This document shows positions 44,110-56,000 of a DNA stretch of 64,000 bases, piece by piece (the first letter of the stretch is position 1; every line of letters starts with the position of its first letter). Made by a program: the position numbers and the translations under genes. Source of the stretch: Limnomonas spitsbergensis (lineage: Eukaryota; Chlorophyta; Chlorophyceae; Chlamydomonadales); the NCBI GenBank assembly GCA_037349105.1, contig JAYJMM010000116.1:4278001-4342000 (forward strand), written 5' to 3'. A model generated the notes under the pieces. The model saw only the letters and a program-made list of their open reading frames with translations. It was not told the origin of the DNA and did no database searches.

Positions 44110-47100
44110 TCACTTGCTGCCTCCACTGACGGACAGCCTGTCCAACTGCCCATGCGTGCTCAGCTCCAAGCCATGCTCATTGGCCAGATGCAGCAGACAG
44201 ATGAAGCAAAGATGCACGGACAGGTCGCGGAACGGTGCGGCAGCGCCAGAGGAGGCGCCGGGGGCAGCCTGTGACTGTGTGGGCTTTTGCCCGGCTGGCG
44301 CTGCCGCCTGATGGCTGCTGCCTTCCCCACCGCCCTCTGAGAGTCCCAAAATGAGGTCCTGGAAGTGCAGAGGCTGCTGGGCCCCCCTGTCAGTGTCAGG
44401 GGACAGCCGTTCCGTGATGTTTTTGTGGATCACCTCCTTGAGCAGCCTCACGTCCACCTGGCACAGAGCAGGTGTAGCAGCTATGAGGTCACTGGTAACC
44501 GAAGAGGGTTATCCGAATATACGCTGGTCGGAGAGTATGCACTATCTTGCCTTCTTTCTATGCTTCAAAAGATGAAACCAGGACGGCAGCCCCCCATCTT
44601 GCGGGCAACGGGAGGGAAACAATTCGACCATCATGGGGGACTGGCAACCCCGCCCCCACCCATTTGCCCCGCTTCCTGCTCACCACTTTGGCCACCCTGT
44701 CGTAGCTCACGTCGATGCGCTGCACCTTCCTCGGAATGGCCAGCAGCGTGGGCATGTCTCCACACTGCAGGCCGTCGGGTCCGAGCATTCCCGCTGCCGC
44801 CGCCGCTGCCGCCGTTGCCTGCATCATTGCCTGGGCGGCTGCATCCTCTCCCGCCGAGTCTCCGCCATCCTCACCGAAACCGCCACCGTAATCATCCTGC
44901 CCATCCTCGCCACCATAACCGCCGTCACCACCACCGCCGTTGTATCCCCCGTCTGCCTCATCCCAGCTCTGTCCGGCGGCTCCGGCGGTCGCCTTTGCTC
45001 CCCGTGCGGCTGCTTCTGCTGCAGAGGCCTGCGCATGGCTCCTCCATATCGACAGTACGTCATGCTCCCCATGCGCAGTACGTAGCGCACGGAACAGGAG
45101 CCGGCGCGGGTCAAGGTGCAGGTCCTCTGGCAGCAGCGTCTTGGCACGGCTGCGCTTGCACAGCTGAGTCTCACCTGGCTTGGCCTGCGGGGCACAGCGG
45201 CGAGGACAATCGAATACTTCCAGAACTCGGGGCAGGGTACTCAGGACAGGGTACACAAAACCGCAAAATTGACAACTTTCAGATCTCAGGGCAGGGTAAG
45301 CCAGGGTACTCAGGACAGGGTGCACGAAACTCCTCCTCTCACGTTCTCAGGGTGCAGAGCTGAGTCTTAATAGTCCATAAACTAAAGAGCTGTCAAAAGC
45401 ATGAGGTGAGTAGGGCAGAGGCCAAAGGGCTGCTCCTTGAGGATCCCACCTTTGCAGCTCTCCTCGCCTCAAACTCCGGGTCTTCGTCATCGGTGTCGAG
45501 TTGCAAGGCTGCTCCCGGCGCCCTGATCTCATATTCAGCAGGGGCAATGTTGTCAGCCAGCACCAGGCATCAGCATGAGCACAAGCACGAGCAATGTTGC
45601 AAGCCAGCATGGGGCACGAACGTGAGCATGAGCAGTCGTCAGCCAGCACAGGCATGAGCATGAGCACAAGCACGAGGATTGTTGCAAGCCAGCACAGGGC
45701 ACAAGCGTGAGCATGAGCAGTCGTCAGCCAGCATCAGGCATGAGCATGAGCATTGTTGCAAGCCAGCTTGGAGCATGAGCATGAGCATTGCCGTCAGCCA
45801 GCATCAGGCATAAGCACGAGCATGAACATTGTCGTCAGTCTGCACCGGTATTTAAGATGCCCTGGTTGCACGTTCAGAATGGGCAATGCCATCAGCCAGT
45901 ACTTGGCATGAGCAAGAGCTCGAGCAGTATGACAAGCCAGTCCCAGGCATCAAGGCTCCCTGTCCACATATTGAGCATAGGCAAGGTCATCAGCCAGCCC
46001 CAGGCATTATAGCTGGAGGGTGGCATCGATTGATGGATACGAATTCCAGATTATTCCTGCATCTGAGCCAAACATGCGATATAGGCCAGCCCAACAACTC
46101 CCTACCTGGCATCAACACCAGCGGACGCAGCAACAAGGAATCTGAACGCTCAGTGTCTGCGCTCGTGCAACACACGTTGCGCAAAAGGACCTCTGGCTGA
46201 AAAGCCTCAGACATTGCCTTGTCCAGCAGCCCTGCGCTGCCTCACGACCCCTCCCTCTCCCACTCTTCACACCGTACTCACTTCTTCCCCTTTGCGACTT
46301 CCTTGGCCTTGATGCCCGCCGCCGCATTGGCGACCGCCTCTTTTGCTTGCTTCGACCGCGCCGCCGCGCCGTTGAAGCGCCAGAAGCCAGCACCCGCCCA
46401 AGCAGCGCTGCCGCCTCTATCCCGGCCTCCCGCCCCAGCCTGCTGCTGAGCTGCTTGTAAGGAGGCCGGTTGCCTTGTCAGCCATTGGGAGAGGTCTGAC
46501 GGGACCTGAGGAAAGAATTGGAGGGGGGGGACCAATGAGGGGTCTCAGGGGCTTGAGCGATAATCAGCTTCTTTGCGAGCACGGAGTCAGATGGCCAGTG
46601 TTCCTTTTGGAGGGGCTGTGAGGCCACTGTCAGCAAGCCGCCCAGCGGTCGCCTAAGGCCTAAATGGGACCAAACCTTGACTGGCCTACGGCCGGCGGCC
46701 CAAACAGCAGAGCTATCCACAACTGGGGCTTCCGGCCGGAGGCCAGGGTGTAGCTGACAGGTAGCTGAATCACGAAAACAAACACTACAGATAGCGTGTG
46801 ATACCAGATAAGAGGATGCAAAGGGTTAACACCTGGAACAGCGCTGAGTCAGATGGCATGCCACGCCAGGTCAGGGAATGCAAAGTGTGTACTCCGACAG
46901 CAAGTCAGGCTCCCCTGCAGGACCAATGCCTATCCTACCACATGGCAGCCGCTAACAATTTCCATCTGGTGATCGCGAGCACACTGGGGCAGAGACTCCC
47001 CTGCACAGCGTATAAAGAGGTTTCAGGAGGCTGCATGGCTGCCATCCAGCCTTCCCTCCTTCCCACGCGGCCCTGTTCAGGGCCCAACAACCATCCCCCC

Positions 47101-50100
47101 TTACCACGCAGCCCCGTTTAGGGCCCACCAACCATCTTCCCTTCCCACGCGGCCCCGTTCAGGGCCCACCAACCATCCCCCCTTCCCACGCGGCCCCGCT
47201 CAGGGCCCACCAACCATCCCCCCTTCCCACGCGGCGCCCTTCAGCGCCCACCCGCCCCCCTCAGTGCCGCCCCGCACACCTCAGCTCCTTCCTCCTCGCC
47301 TCCCTCCTCCTCGCTGCCAGCCCCACCGCCGCCCGGCATCCCTGAGCCATCCTCATCCCCGCCATCGTCATCCGCGCCCGGCCCGCACGCAAACCCGTCA
47401 TCATCCACAAAGACGTCGTCAGGCTGCTCATACTGCCCCGGGCCTGCCGCCTCAGCACCACTGTCACCGCCACCCCAGTCAGCCGGCCTGGAGGAGGTGC
47501 CAGGTGCCGGGGATTGAGCCATGTCGTCAGAGCCACCACAGCCGTCATGTGACCCGTCCACTCCGTCTGCGTCGCCTTGACCATGGCCGTTGGATGCCCT
47601 CGCCGGGGCTCTCTGCCGAACCGGCCCGAAGAAGGCCTCCTCCTCTGAGCAAGGGTATCAAACTATCAATCAAAATGAGGACGTCAGGGCACCTCCATTC
47701 TGGCATCAAAACCGATTATGAACAAACTTAAGTTATGTGAGGGGGCACTGGGCAGCAAACATGGCTGGACCTCTTTCTGATCAGTGCTGTTCAGAACTAC
47801 CCCCCTCCCTAAGTGCGTTGATATCAGTGGTGATAGCCTCGTGACGTGTCATCATTGGGCTCTACCAAGAAACGAGGCCGGCAAATTAAGATGCTTTGAG
47901 GCATGTACACCCCTCAGGACACGAGGCAATGGATGCCCACTACTCTCTCACGTACCTACATGCGCACCATTCTCTCACGTCCCCACACGCCCTCTGCTCC
48001 CTATCTTCCCCACACCCAGCATGCAGCACGCCCCTGCTAGCACGCCTCCCCACTCACCCATCATGGCGGCTCCCAGGATGGCCTCCGTGTCTGGCAAAGC
48101 GCCGTCACCCCAGCTGCCGCCCGGCCCGAGCTGGCTGTACAGCTGCTCAATCGACGGCGTGATACCGTAGGTCGGGCCGGAAGCTACTGCCAGTATCTGC
48201 TGCAGGCCCGGCAGGCAGCTCAGGTCCACCTGACACAGCCCAGGTTACATGATTAAGGAATATAAGGCTCAAGATAACAGGACGACATGAATACCATACA
48301 AGATTAGAGGGTCCAGGATTCACAACACCAGGATTCAGCACCTGGGTGAGGACCTTGTTCGGTATGCATGAGATGCGCCCTCAGTCCCTGCCCTCAGTAT
48401 CGTGTATTCATGTGGACATATGCTCCTCCCACCAAAACAACCTGCTGGTCCTCCCGTCTGCCGAGACCCTCAGCCGCCGGTGCGCCCAGGAACTGCAAAG
48501 AGGGCACCTGCGCCGAGTCAAACAGAATCTCGCAGCCTCCGTACACCCCCAGGTTCAGGAGGAGCAGGCCTGGGCACATGAAGGGAAGGGTGAACAAAGT
48601 TCAGCTGGGGATTGCATAAGCACATTGGGGGAGTGAAGTGCAAAAAGCAAGGGATGCACATGGTGCGTTAGCGCTCCGCTGTCAGCAGCAGTGCAGCACT
48701 AGTCGATATAAAGAGCAGCAGCAGACGGGCACTGGAGGTGAGGGCTGGTAACATAACCTGGATGGATATAGGAGTGCTTGCTGTCTTGCACCATAACCCA
48801 GCTGCCAGAAGCTGCAGCCAACATCGCCAGCAGCTGGAGAGGGGAGTGTTTGCATCTTGGCCCAGGCCAACAGATGCCTCGCCAACAGCTGCAGCCAGCA
48901 GGGTTGTCATACTTGTTAATCCCGTCGCCCTTGCCAGCTAGCCATCATGCACCTCCTTTTGCTGTTGTTTCCATGTCACTGCATCCTGCCACTCCTTTGC
49001 TGGGCAGGTGAGAGCGGGTGCCTCTCTACCAAGAAGCCTGCCTGACCTGAGAGCTACAATGATGCTGTTCTCCTAGGATACTCACAGTCTGCCCCAAGTG
49101 CCTCACGCAAGTTTAATTTCCTTTCTAAAGCCTACAGCTCGTTAGGGCTCCCTGCTGCTATGTGTTTGTTTGTGTGCACAAAACACCACCTCCATGACAG
49201 GCTGTTGGGCAGCCACCACACTGGCTTGACGGGGGCCTAACGGGGACCGGCATGCGGCCAGCGGCCCAAGCAGCAGGCCTCGCTACACCAGCCCCCCCCC
49301 CCCCGCAGTAATGCAGCTGAATTGTAGCTGTAGCCCTTAACACCCTTAACATCGTAGGTGCTGCTCCTGCGCCGCGCTCACCTGCGGCGCTGTTTTCATC
49401 AAACAGCTTGCTCGTCTTCCCGAACAGCGGGTCCGAGTCAAATGTCGTTTCCACATCCTGCCAGCAGGAGCACATGACAGCACGACCAGGTATGGATACG
49501 GGACTGAAAAGAGTGGCAAATTACAGAATAGAGTGAGCAGCATCAGGAGGCATGTCCGTGACAGGGTCGCAAGGCAACCAGTGGCCAACCTTAAGTCCCT
49601 TGCCTGTAAGCGCAGCCACTGACACCCTTTGAAACCTCGTGTTCTGAACCCTGCCAGACCCTCGCACAACATGCAGTATTGCAGTCAACAACCAGTCTCC
49701 TGATTAGCTCCTGCTCAACATCCACCCGCCCCACTCCCCACGCCCTTTGAGCAGGCGTCCCAACATGGCAGCTGAGCCCCTTTTCGCTTTGGCGCCCTTA
49801 CGCCCCAGTCACCTTCGCACGCAGTGAGGTCGCATCGGCAAGTGTGTTGCTCGCGTCCATACATGCCCTGCGCCGCTTGCCTGCCTTCCCTCCTCCCTCG
49901 GCCTTGTCGTCTGCTGTGCCATCCCCTCCTTGATCAGCGTGCTGGTCATCAGGCCCCCTATCTTCATCATCTGCTCACATGTGCCAGCAGCATCAGGACA
50001 AGTATGGAAATAGCAAGCTGGTATACAGAGACGTCTTCTGGGCAAGTTGATGGCCTCAATCATCCTCCTATTTACCTCGTTGCGGCATTCCGTGTTTCCT

Positions 50101-51782
50101 CCCCTGCCCGAGTAATCCTTTCTCACCAGTCAAGGCTGCCCATGTGCTCTCCCAAATTCTCTGGAGGTAGAGGTCCTTCAGCACTTTCACGATGCACATT
50201 TATATGCTGCATGTCACATTCCTCTCCTCGTGCACCTGGGGGTATAATCTGGGTTGGGTTGTCTGGCCTGCATGCATCTTATTCTATCTGATCTTCCCTC
50301 TTCTCTCCGGCCAAATCCCCTCCTTCACTTGGCTTGATTCTCATTGTCAGGCTCAGCTAGGGTTCAGGGTCAAGGGTTTTAAACCCTAAACCCTGGAAGG
50401 CCTTCCGAGGGTTTCTGTCTCAGAATTATATGATTTGGGGACTTCACAGACAAAAACGATTTGCTTAGTAAATGTGATTTCCCCTCCCGTGTCGCTCCAG
50501 CCTCACCAGGTCCTGCATCTCTGTTTGTGCCCTTGCATCCAAACAGCGCCCCCAGCACAGTCTCATGTACGCTGTCAACCTGGAAGCAAGGTAATGAGCA
50601 CAGGAGGGGGAGACAGGTGTCAGTTCAGCTTCTCGTGCATGGCAGGTAATGAAGGAGAGACTGGCATCAGTGCAGCGTCTCATGCACTTTCTCATACACA
50701 CTTTCAACCTGACCGCATGGTAACCAGTGCAGAGGAGGGGCAGACAGGTGTCAATGAAGCTGGTGATAGTGAGCCATAAATCAATGAAATCCTACCCTTT
50801 TCGAGTAGATGTTGACGCCAGCATCAAGGCCACAGCTGGCTCGTTGGAAGTTGAATTGCTGATTGGCAGAGCTGTACTCCCTGCACAGGTTTGGTCACTT
50901 CCTAAAAATCCAGGCCTAACAGAATCCACAATTTGCAGCATTTTCATTCGGGGCCTGAAGACAAGTAAGTAATACCTCTATTTGCCATGCATGGACTGAG
51001 GGCTGAAAAGACAGGTCGTGATGGCATGTCACATGGTTTAATCTTGAGTGCATCATGGAATCTGCTGCACACCTTACCATGGACGGCATACGGCTTTATG
51101 TAGAGTGCATATCTTTAGAGAGCATCAAGGAGTTCGCAGCACACCTTATGATGGATGGCATGTGGTAGATGATGTCCAGGTCCCAAACGTTGTTCTTCGT
51201 TATCTTATTTTCCGCAGCCATCTTTATCACGTGCTCATACATTGCACTGAGCTCTGCCGAGGACATCTTTTTGCCACCGGTATTGCTGGCACCCTCTCGC
51301 CTTGGCTCAGGGCCCCCTGGAGGCATGCCTCCTCCCCCCATGGACTTCCTGAAAGCTTTTGCGGTGCTGCATGCAGGTCACACACATACCGGTAACTGGT
51401 GAGCACTTGGGTAGGGCATGGTCATGCACTGCAAGGACAGCCATGGTCTCGTCTTCCCATAATATCTAACAGGGCATGAGCCCTGACCCGAGAGTTGTTT
51501 TAAGTTCCAAGTTCACCCACGGAACGTGCTCATGTGAATCAGACATAAATTGCCCCGTGGGGTTTTCACCTGTGCCTCCGCATGTCAAGTCTCTCATTCG
51601 TGTCATCGTTTGGAGTCAAGATGTCCGACTGAGAACGCCAAATGTGTCAGCTTCTGTCTGCAGAGCCGTGACCGGACAAACAATACATAATTTCTTACCC
51701 CGGGAGTTTGCAGAGCCCCCACGTGTGCACCTCGCGCCCGAGTCTTTTTCTTAACCTCTGGTGTTATGTCCATGTCCGTCAT
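44110..51782 (-). CDS. CAPH: Condensin complex subunit CAP-H (barren/kleisin)
   Basis: Kleisin that closes the SMC2-SMC4 ring of condensin for mitotic chromosome compaction. Fourteen exons (gene order): 51782-51699, 51628-51570, 51348-51145, 50871-50796, 50579-50507, 49970-49813, 49457-49382, 48569-48442, 48229-48058, 47644-47280, 46445-46282, 45522-45450, 45184-44684, 44457-44110; all phases agree, 826 aa (family usually 700-750). Signatures: NDDTNERLDMRRHRKS, YEHVIKMAAENKITKNNVWD, FNFQRASCGLDAGVNIYSKR, DSDPLFGKTSKLFDEN, GVYGGCEILFDS, an acidic Gly-rich middle, TLLPEDLHLD, IPRKVQRIDVSYDRVAKVVD and CFICLLHLANEHGLEL near the end. Poly-Ala/Gly insertions explain the extra length. The acceptor at 45184/45185 and the donor at 48442 are the least certain. 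Confidence 0.92.
45560..46015 (-). repeat. Diverged tandem repeat in a CAP-H intron
   Basis: Some seven imperfect copies built from GTCAGCCAGCA(T)CAGGCAT and GAGCATGAGCA blocks, with units about 60-70 bp. On the transcribed strand it runs up to within about 40 nt of the acceptor at 45523. Confidence 0.7.
46612..46790. repeat. Dispersed ~170-bp repeat, copy 1 (CAP-H intron)
   Basis: Matches 56566-56728 over most of its length (GGGACCAAACCTTGACTGGC, CGGCCGGCGGCCCAA, AGCTGACAGGTAGC(T/C)GAATCAC). No ORF; probably a MITE or SINE-like family. Confidence 0.7.
47060..47240. repeat. Tandem 43-bp-like repeat in a CAP-H intron
   Basis: About four copies of CCACGCGGCCCCGTTCAGGG followed by CCCACCAACCATC and a C-rich stretch. 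Ends about 40 bp from the exon end at 47280. Confidence 0.75.
50500..50765 (-). repeat. Tandem duplication spanning an acceptor and exon start of CAP-H
   Basis: Upstream of the acceptor at 50580 (CCAG/GTTGACAGCGTACATGAGAC on the minus strand) the intron holds a second copy reading GTTGAAAGTGTGTATGAGAA near 50708-50690. Both are accompanied by a CAGGTGTCA and GGAGG(G)G block, so exon start and intron end were duplicated together. Confidence 0.65.
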
Positions 51783-53096
51783 TTTGATGTTATAAATGCT
51801 TCGCTTGCTGCGAATAGTGCCGAAGTTGTCACTTCTGTCGTACCTAGCTGTCGAATTATTCAAAACCTGAGATCCGCCATTTCCGGGGCTAGCACCCTCG
51901 GCAATCACTCACCGTCGTCCTGCTCGTAGGGACGATCAAAAGCTCTGTTAAATAGCAATGCCACGCATTATTTCTGTATGGTCACTCTCCGCGAGGCTCA
52001 CGTGCCTGACACTCGAAAGCTGATTTTGAAGTGGCAGGCCTGAAGTAGCAAGCCATTCGCCCCGTTGCACGATGGAAATATCCTTTTAGTCTTACGCTCC
52101 TGCGTCGGCACCCGAGAGACTTGTTCCCCCCACACCCCAAGTACCGCGTGCTGTGCCTTTCCTGTTCCTGCTCGCCTTTTCTCAGTTGCCGACGAGGGCA
52201 AGGCCCATGCGCACCCGGACTGTTTTTTGGCAATGACGTTACACCACTGGGCCATGCTGCAAAGCTCGGGCTGTTTTTTGTGTAAGCGCTTCAGGTTTGT
52301 AGGGTTGGACGGCCGGCCTCACTCCTTGTTGAGTCCAGGCAGAAGTAGTACTCCAACAGGTAGGCATAGTTCTTCAGGTTTCTTTTTGTCCGAGTTTACA
52401 GTTTGTCCGTAATTTTGAGGATTGGTGGGTTCACCCAGGAAATCTCTGGGTGCACCTGCATGGTTCATTGCAGTAGGGAAGGGACAACCACAGGGAACGA
52501 AAGAGACAACGTAGGGAATATTGTTCGTCCAATTTGCATGCAGCCTGGCTGTTGCGGTGTCCATTGTGAACCATGCCAACTCTATAAGTATTGGGACAGA
52601 CTCAGCCATTATGGCTGGGGCTTATCTTCTGTGCTATGGGGTTCATTCCCACGCCACTGTCGTGGTTGTGTTCTAGTTGCTTGCCCAGGGGGGTCACTGG
52701 TTTTCGCTTTCTGTCCTAGTGTATCAAGTGCCTGTACCGGTTTACGGGCACATGTCCCATGCATCAAGTGTGATGCTCTGTTGGACTGTACAAACGTCAC
52801 AAAAGCTTCACATCCACCAAGATCATGCTTTCATGAAGACAAAAGAATTTAAGATTCGACGGTGGATTCTTTCTCCGCAGATGTAAAAATATGTCGGGTG
52901 TAAACAAGCATACCGTCAATGTTAGGTGTAAACAAGCATACCGTCAGTTGGCATATGCCGAGCAGTTTTCAGTATAATTTACGGTTCTGTTTCCACACTT
53001 CATCAGGACACTTCTTAGAGTCCAATCTTAAGCATGGATTACAGATGTTAGTGGAGGCCACATTCCCATTGACCATATACTGGCACTGCAACTGCC
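51783..53096. other. Intergenic between CAP-H and cpFtsY, repeat remnants
   Basis: Contains a relative (52170-52330) of the sequence at 14150-14240 and a possible LINE-end remnant (GACGTTACACCACTGGGCCA at 52228). No gene was recognised. It must hold the CAP-H promoter and the cpFtsY 3' end. Confidence 0.45.
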
Positions 53097-56000
53097 TCAT
53101 GCCTTTGGCCGGACAGCTGCTGCAGCAGCCGCTACGCTGGGAAACAGCGCCTCAGCAAACGATTCCGCGTTGAAAGGCTGCAAGTCCTCAGCTGTCTCGC
53201 CCACACCAATAAACTTCACCGGCAGGCCCAGCTGGTCCACCACGCTCACCTGCAGTCAAAAAGGTTCACAACAGGTTACGACAGCGGCAGTAAGCAGACG
53301 ACAACTAGGCAGTCTGTAGAGGGGAGCTCCAACCAGCCTTTTCCCTACAGCTTCAATCCTCAGCTGCCACATGATCATGGCATCTGAGGAGTAGAAGCAC
53401 AGTGAAGGTGGCCGGATGGAGCTCCCCTTCGCAGTGTTATTTTCTACTACCTACGCCGCAAAGAATTCGAAGGAAAGCAAAGAGCCTCGTTGGCATCATT
53501 TTATTGCTTATGAATCATATGACAAGCAATTGATGAACTGAGATTTGAGGGGAGCCATGAGGTGGCTGCCAAAGGGTCCAAGAGAAACATGGCTCCTTGG
53601 CTCCTTGCATTTCTAATCGGAAGACTGTCCATGGTTTTCCAATGAAGCAAGCTGCTGATTTATCACAATCAAGAAACAGACTAGCTTCAGCCTGTTCACT
53701 CACACCAAGTGCTTTCTTGCAGACCTATCTCTTGTGGCAAGGGAGTCATCCCACTTGACGGCTTACAGAGTTGGTACATTTTAGGGTGCAGGAAGCTAGG
53801 GTGCAAGTCCTTGGGGGGTGCCAGCACCTGTCTGCATCTGTCGTATATCTTGCCAGATCCAGAAGTGGTTTCCGTGTACCAATCATGCTGTCATGTGCGG
53901 CCTTCGCTCCCACTGGACATAGAACATCTGCTTCATATACGTTATACCACGACCCCAGGGGTACCGTAGAACGCCTTAGACTCCGCGCACTAGGGCTGAC
54001 GGGTGACGTATATGGAATTATACGTATATACGTATATACGCCGTATATACGTGTATATTTGAACAACATATACGCGTATATGTTTGAAAAGCGAATATAC
54101 GGAATGCGGTATATAGTCAAATTTTAGAAGCGCTCGTCATGCTTTGAAGTGCACAATCGCTCGTTAATCCACGCCGCATCAGCGTTCTCGTCTCTTCTTT
54201 TTTCACTCGCTTTCAATGGACGACTGGGCTGCATTCGACAGTGATGGAAACGAATTTACCCCCGCGTATCGACAGTCCGTACTCACATGTAAAGACCTCA
54301 CACCCCAAGAAGCCTACGTGAAAATCATCGACATGAAAGATATAGGCAGAACTCCGTGGTGGAACAAGCTGAAAGTTTGCCAGGTAGCAAATGAGGAGAA
54401 GGACCCATCAGGCAGCTGGCCGTACTTGGCCAAGCTGCAGTGCATCGAGTGTGAGGCCTTCCTAATGCCTTCGAATCCGGCCAGGCTCGGATCTACCCAC
54501 TTCAACAAGGCTGGAGCATGGCTGAATTTGAGGCAGACATGAGTAAACTCATTTTTATAATTGAAGAAGTTCTAGGTGGAGGTCAAGGCATGAAATGCCC
54601 TAGATTTTTGACGCTGATCAGACTGCGATGTCCAGCATATGTTAGTGCCCTCAGGCCGCGAACCCGATACTTGATTTGTTGTTGTGTTTGAGCTAAATTT
54701 GAGGCTGGCATGAGTAAACTCAATTTTTTAAATGATGAAGTGATAGGTGGAGGTTAGGGCATGAAATGCCCTAGGTTTCAAGGCTTTTTAAGATTTTTAG
54801 GTCCCCATATACGTATACGTATACGGTATATACGCTTATACACGTATATACGTGTATATTTTGGCATAATATACGGTATATACCAGCCCCACCGCGCACC
54901 TCAAAAAAGAAGATTGATTTGTTTCGTCGCGCAGCCAAAAAGAGTTTTTAAAACGGTTGCGCAGCGGCGGAATTTTTAACTTTATTTACGCCGCGCAGCA
55001 CGAAATTTAATTTAACATCGCGCATCACTGAGAATAAGTATAATTTAAATTTCCGTCCGCACGTCCGTATGCGGGGAAAACGTCTGGCACTTCGTTAGAT
55101 GTGCCCCGCAGAATGTTGTGAGCGGGTAACACTACCAACTTGGATGAGCTGCTGTGGGTCGAGTGGTTCTCACACCTCCTGCTTCAGCGGAGGAGGAGTC
55201 TTTCCTTTTTTCTGATGCCCCGAAATGTCAGCAGTCGTCAGCACCCGTCTCTGCCTCCAGGATCGAGCTTCGCAACGGGGACTGGCGTAAGGATCACTCG
55301 ACGGATGTCAAATCAAACAGTCGCGCACAAGCGCGCGTTTTTATATTTGCTGTTTTTAATTCATACCGCGCACACCCCCAATAGTTTATTGGGCACCTGA
55401 CTGACACTTTTTGAATTATTATTAGCGCGCACCCATGTTCGCGCACCTCAATAATTATTTAATTACGAGCGGAGTCAAAGTCGTTCTACGGTTATCTGAA
55501 AAGTTAACACCATCATCAACACAAGACTCACCACTGCACCTCCCCGGGCAGTTCCATCGAGCTTGGTCAAGATCAGTCCAGTCAGCTTGACAGATTCGTT
55601 GAACTCCCGAGCCTGGTTGAGCATGTTGAGGCCTGAAGGGGGCTCAAAATTCGTGTTCAGAAGGTGGACCGTGTGACGCTTGGCAAGATTAGTTTTGGAA
55701 AGGGGAGAGGGGGGAAAGGGCAGTGAATTGCAGATAAGGTGTAAGACTGAAAGGTTTGAATCAAGTCCAATCTATGCACATCTGGACTCAGAAACTGCGT
55801 TGCCAGCACCACCCTACCTAATTCAGTGATCCTTGATCAAATATGTAACCCCAGCAAATCATACCCCTGCACTTCCCACAGACAAAGCGCACATGCCTTG
55901 CAGACATTTGCAACAAAACTACAACAATCAAGGCCTGCAACAATGGACAACAGCCCGATAAAATAGATCCCAGACGAGGCTGTCTGTAATAGCTCCTGCA

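Noticed and set aside
44558..45325. Reading CAP-H exon 13 from the ORF start at 45325
   Set aside because: The upstream part shows repetitive intron-like sequence. An acceptor at 45185 joins in phase to the previous exon.
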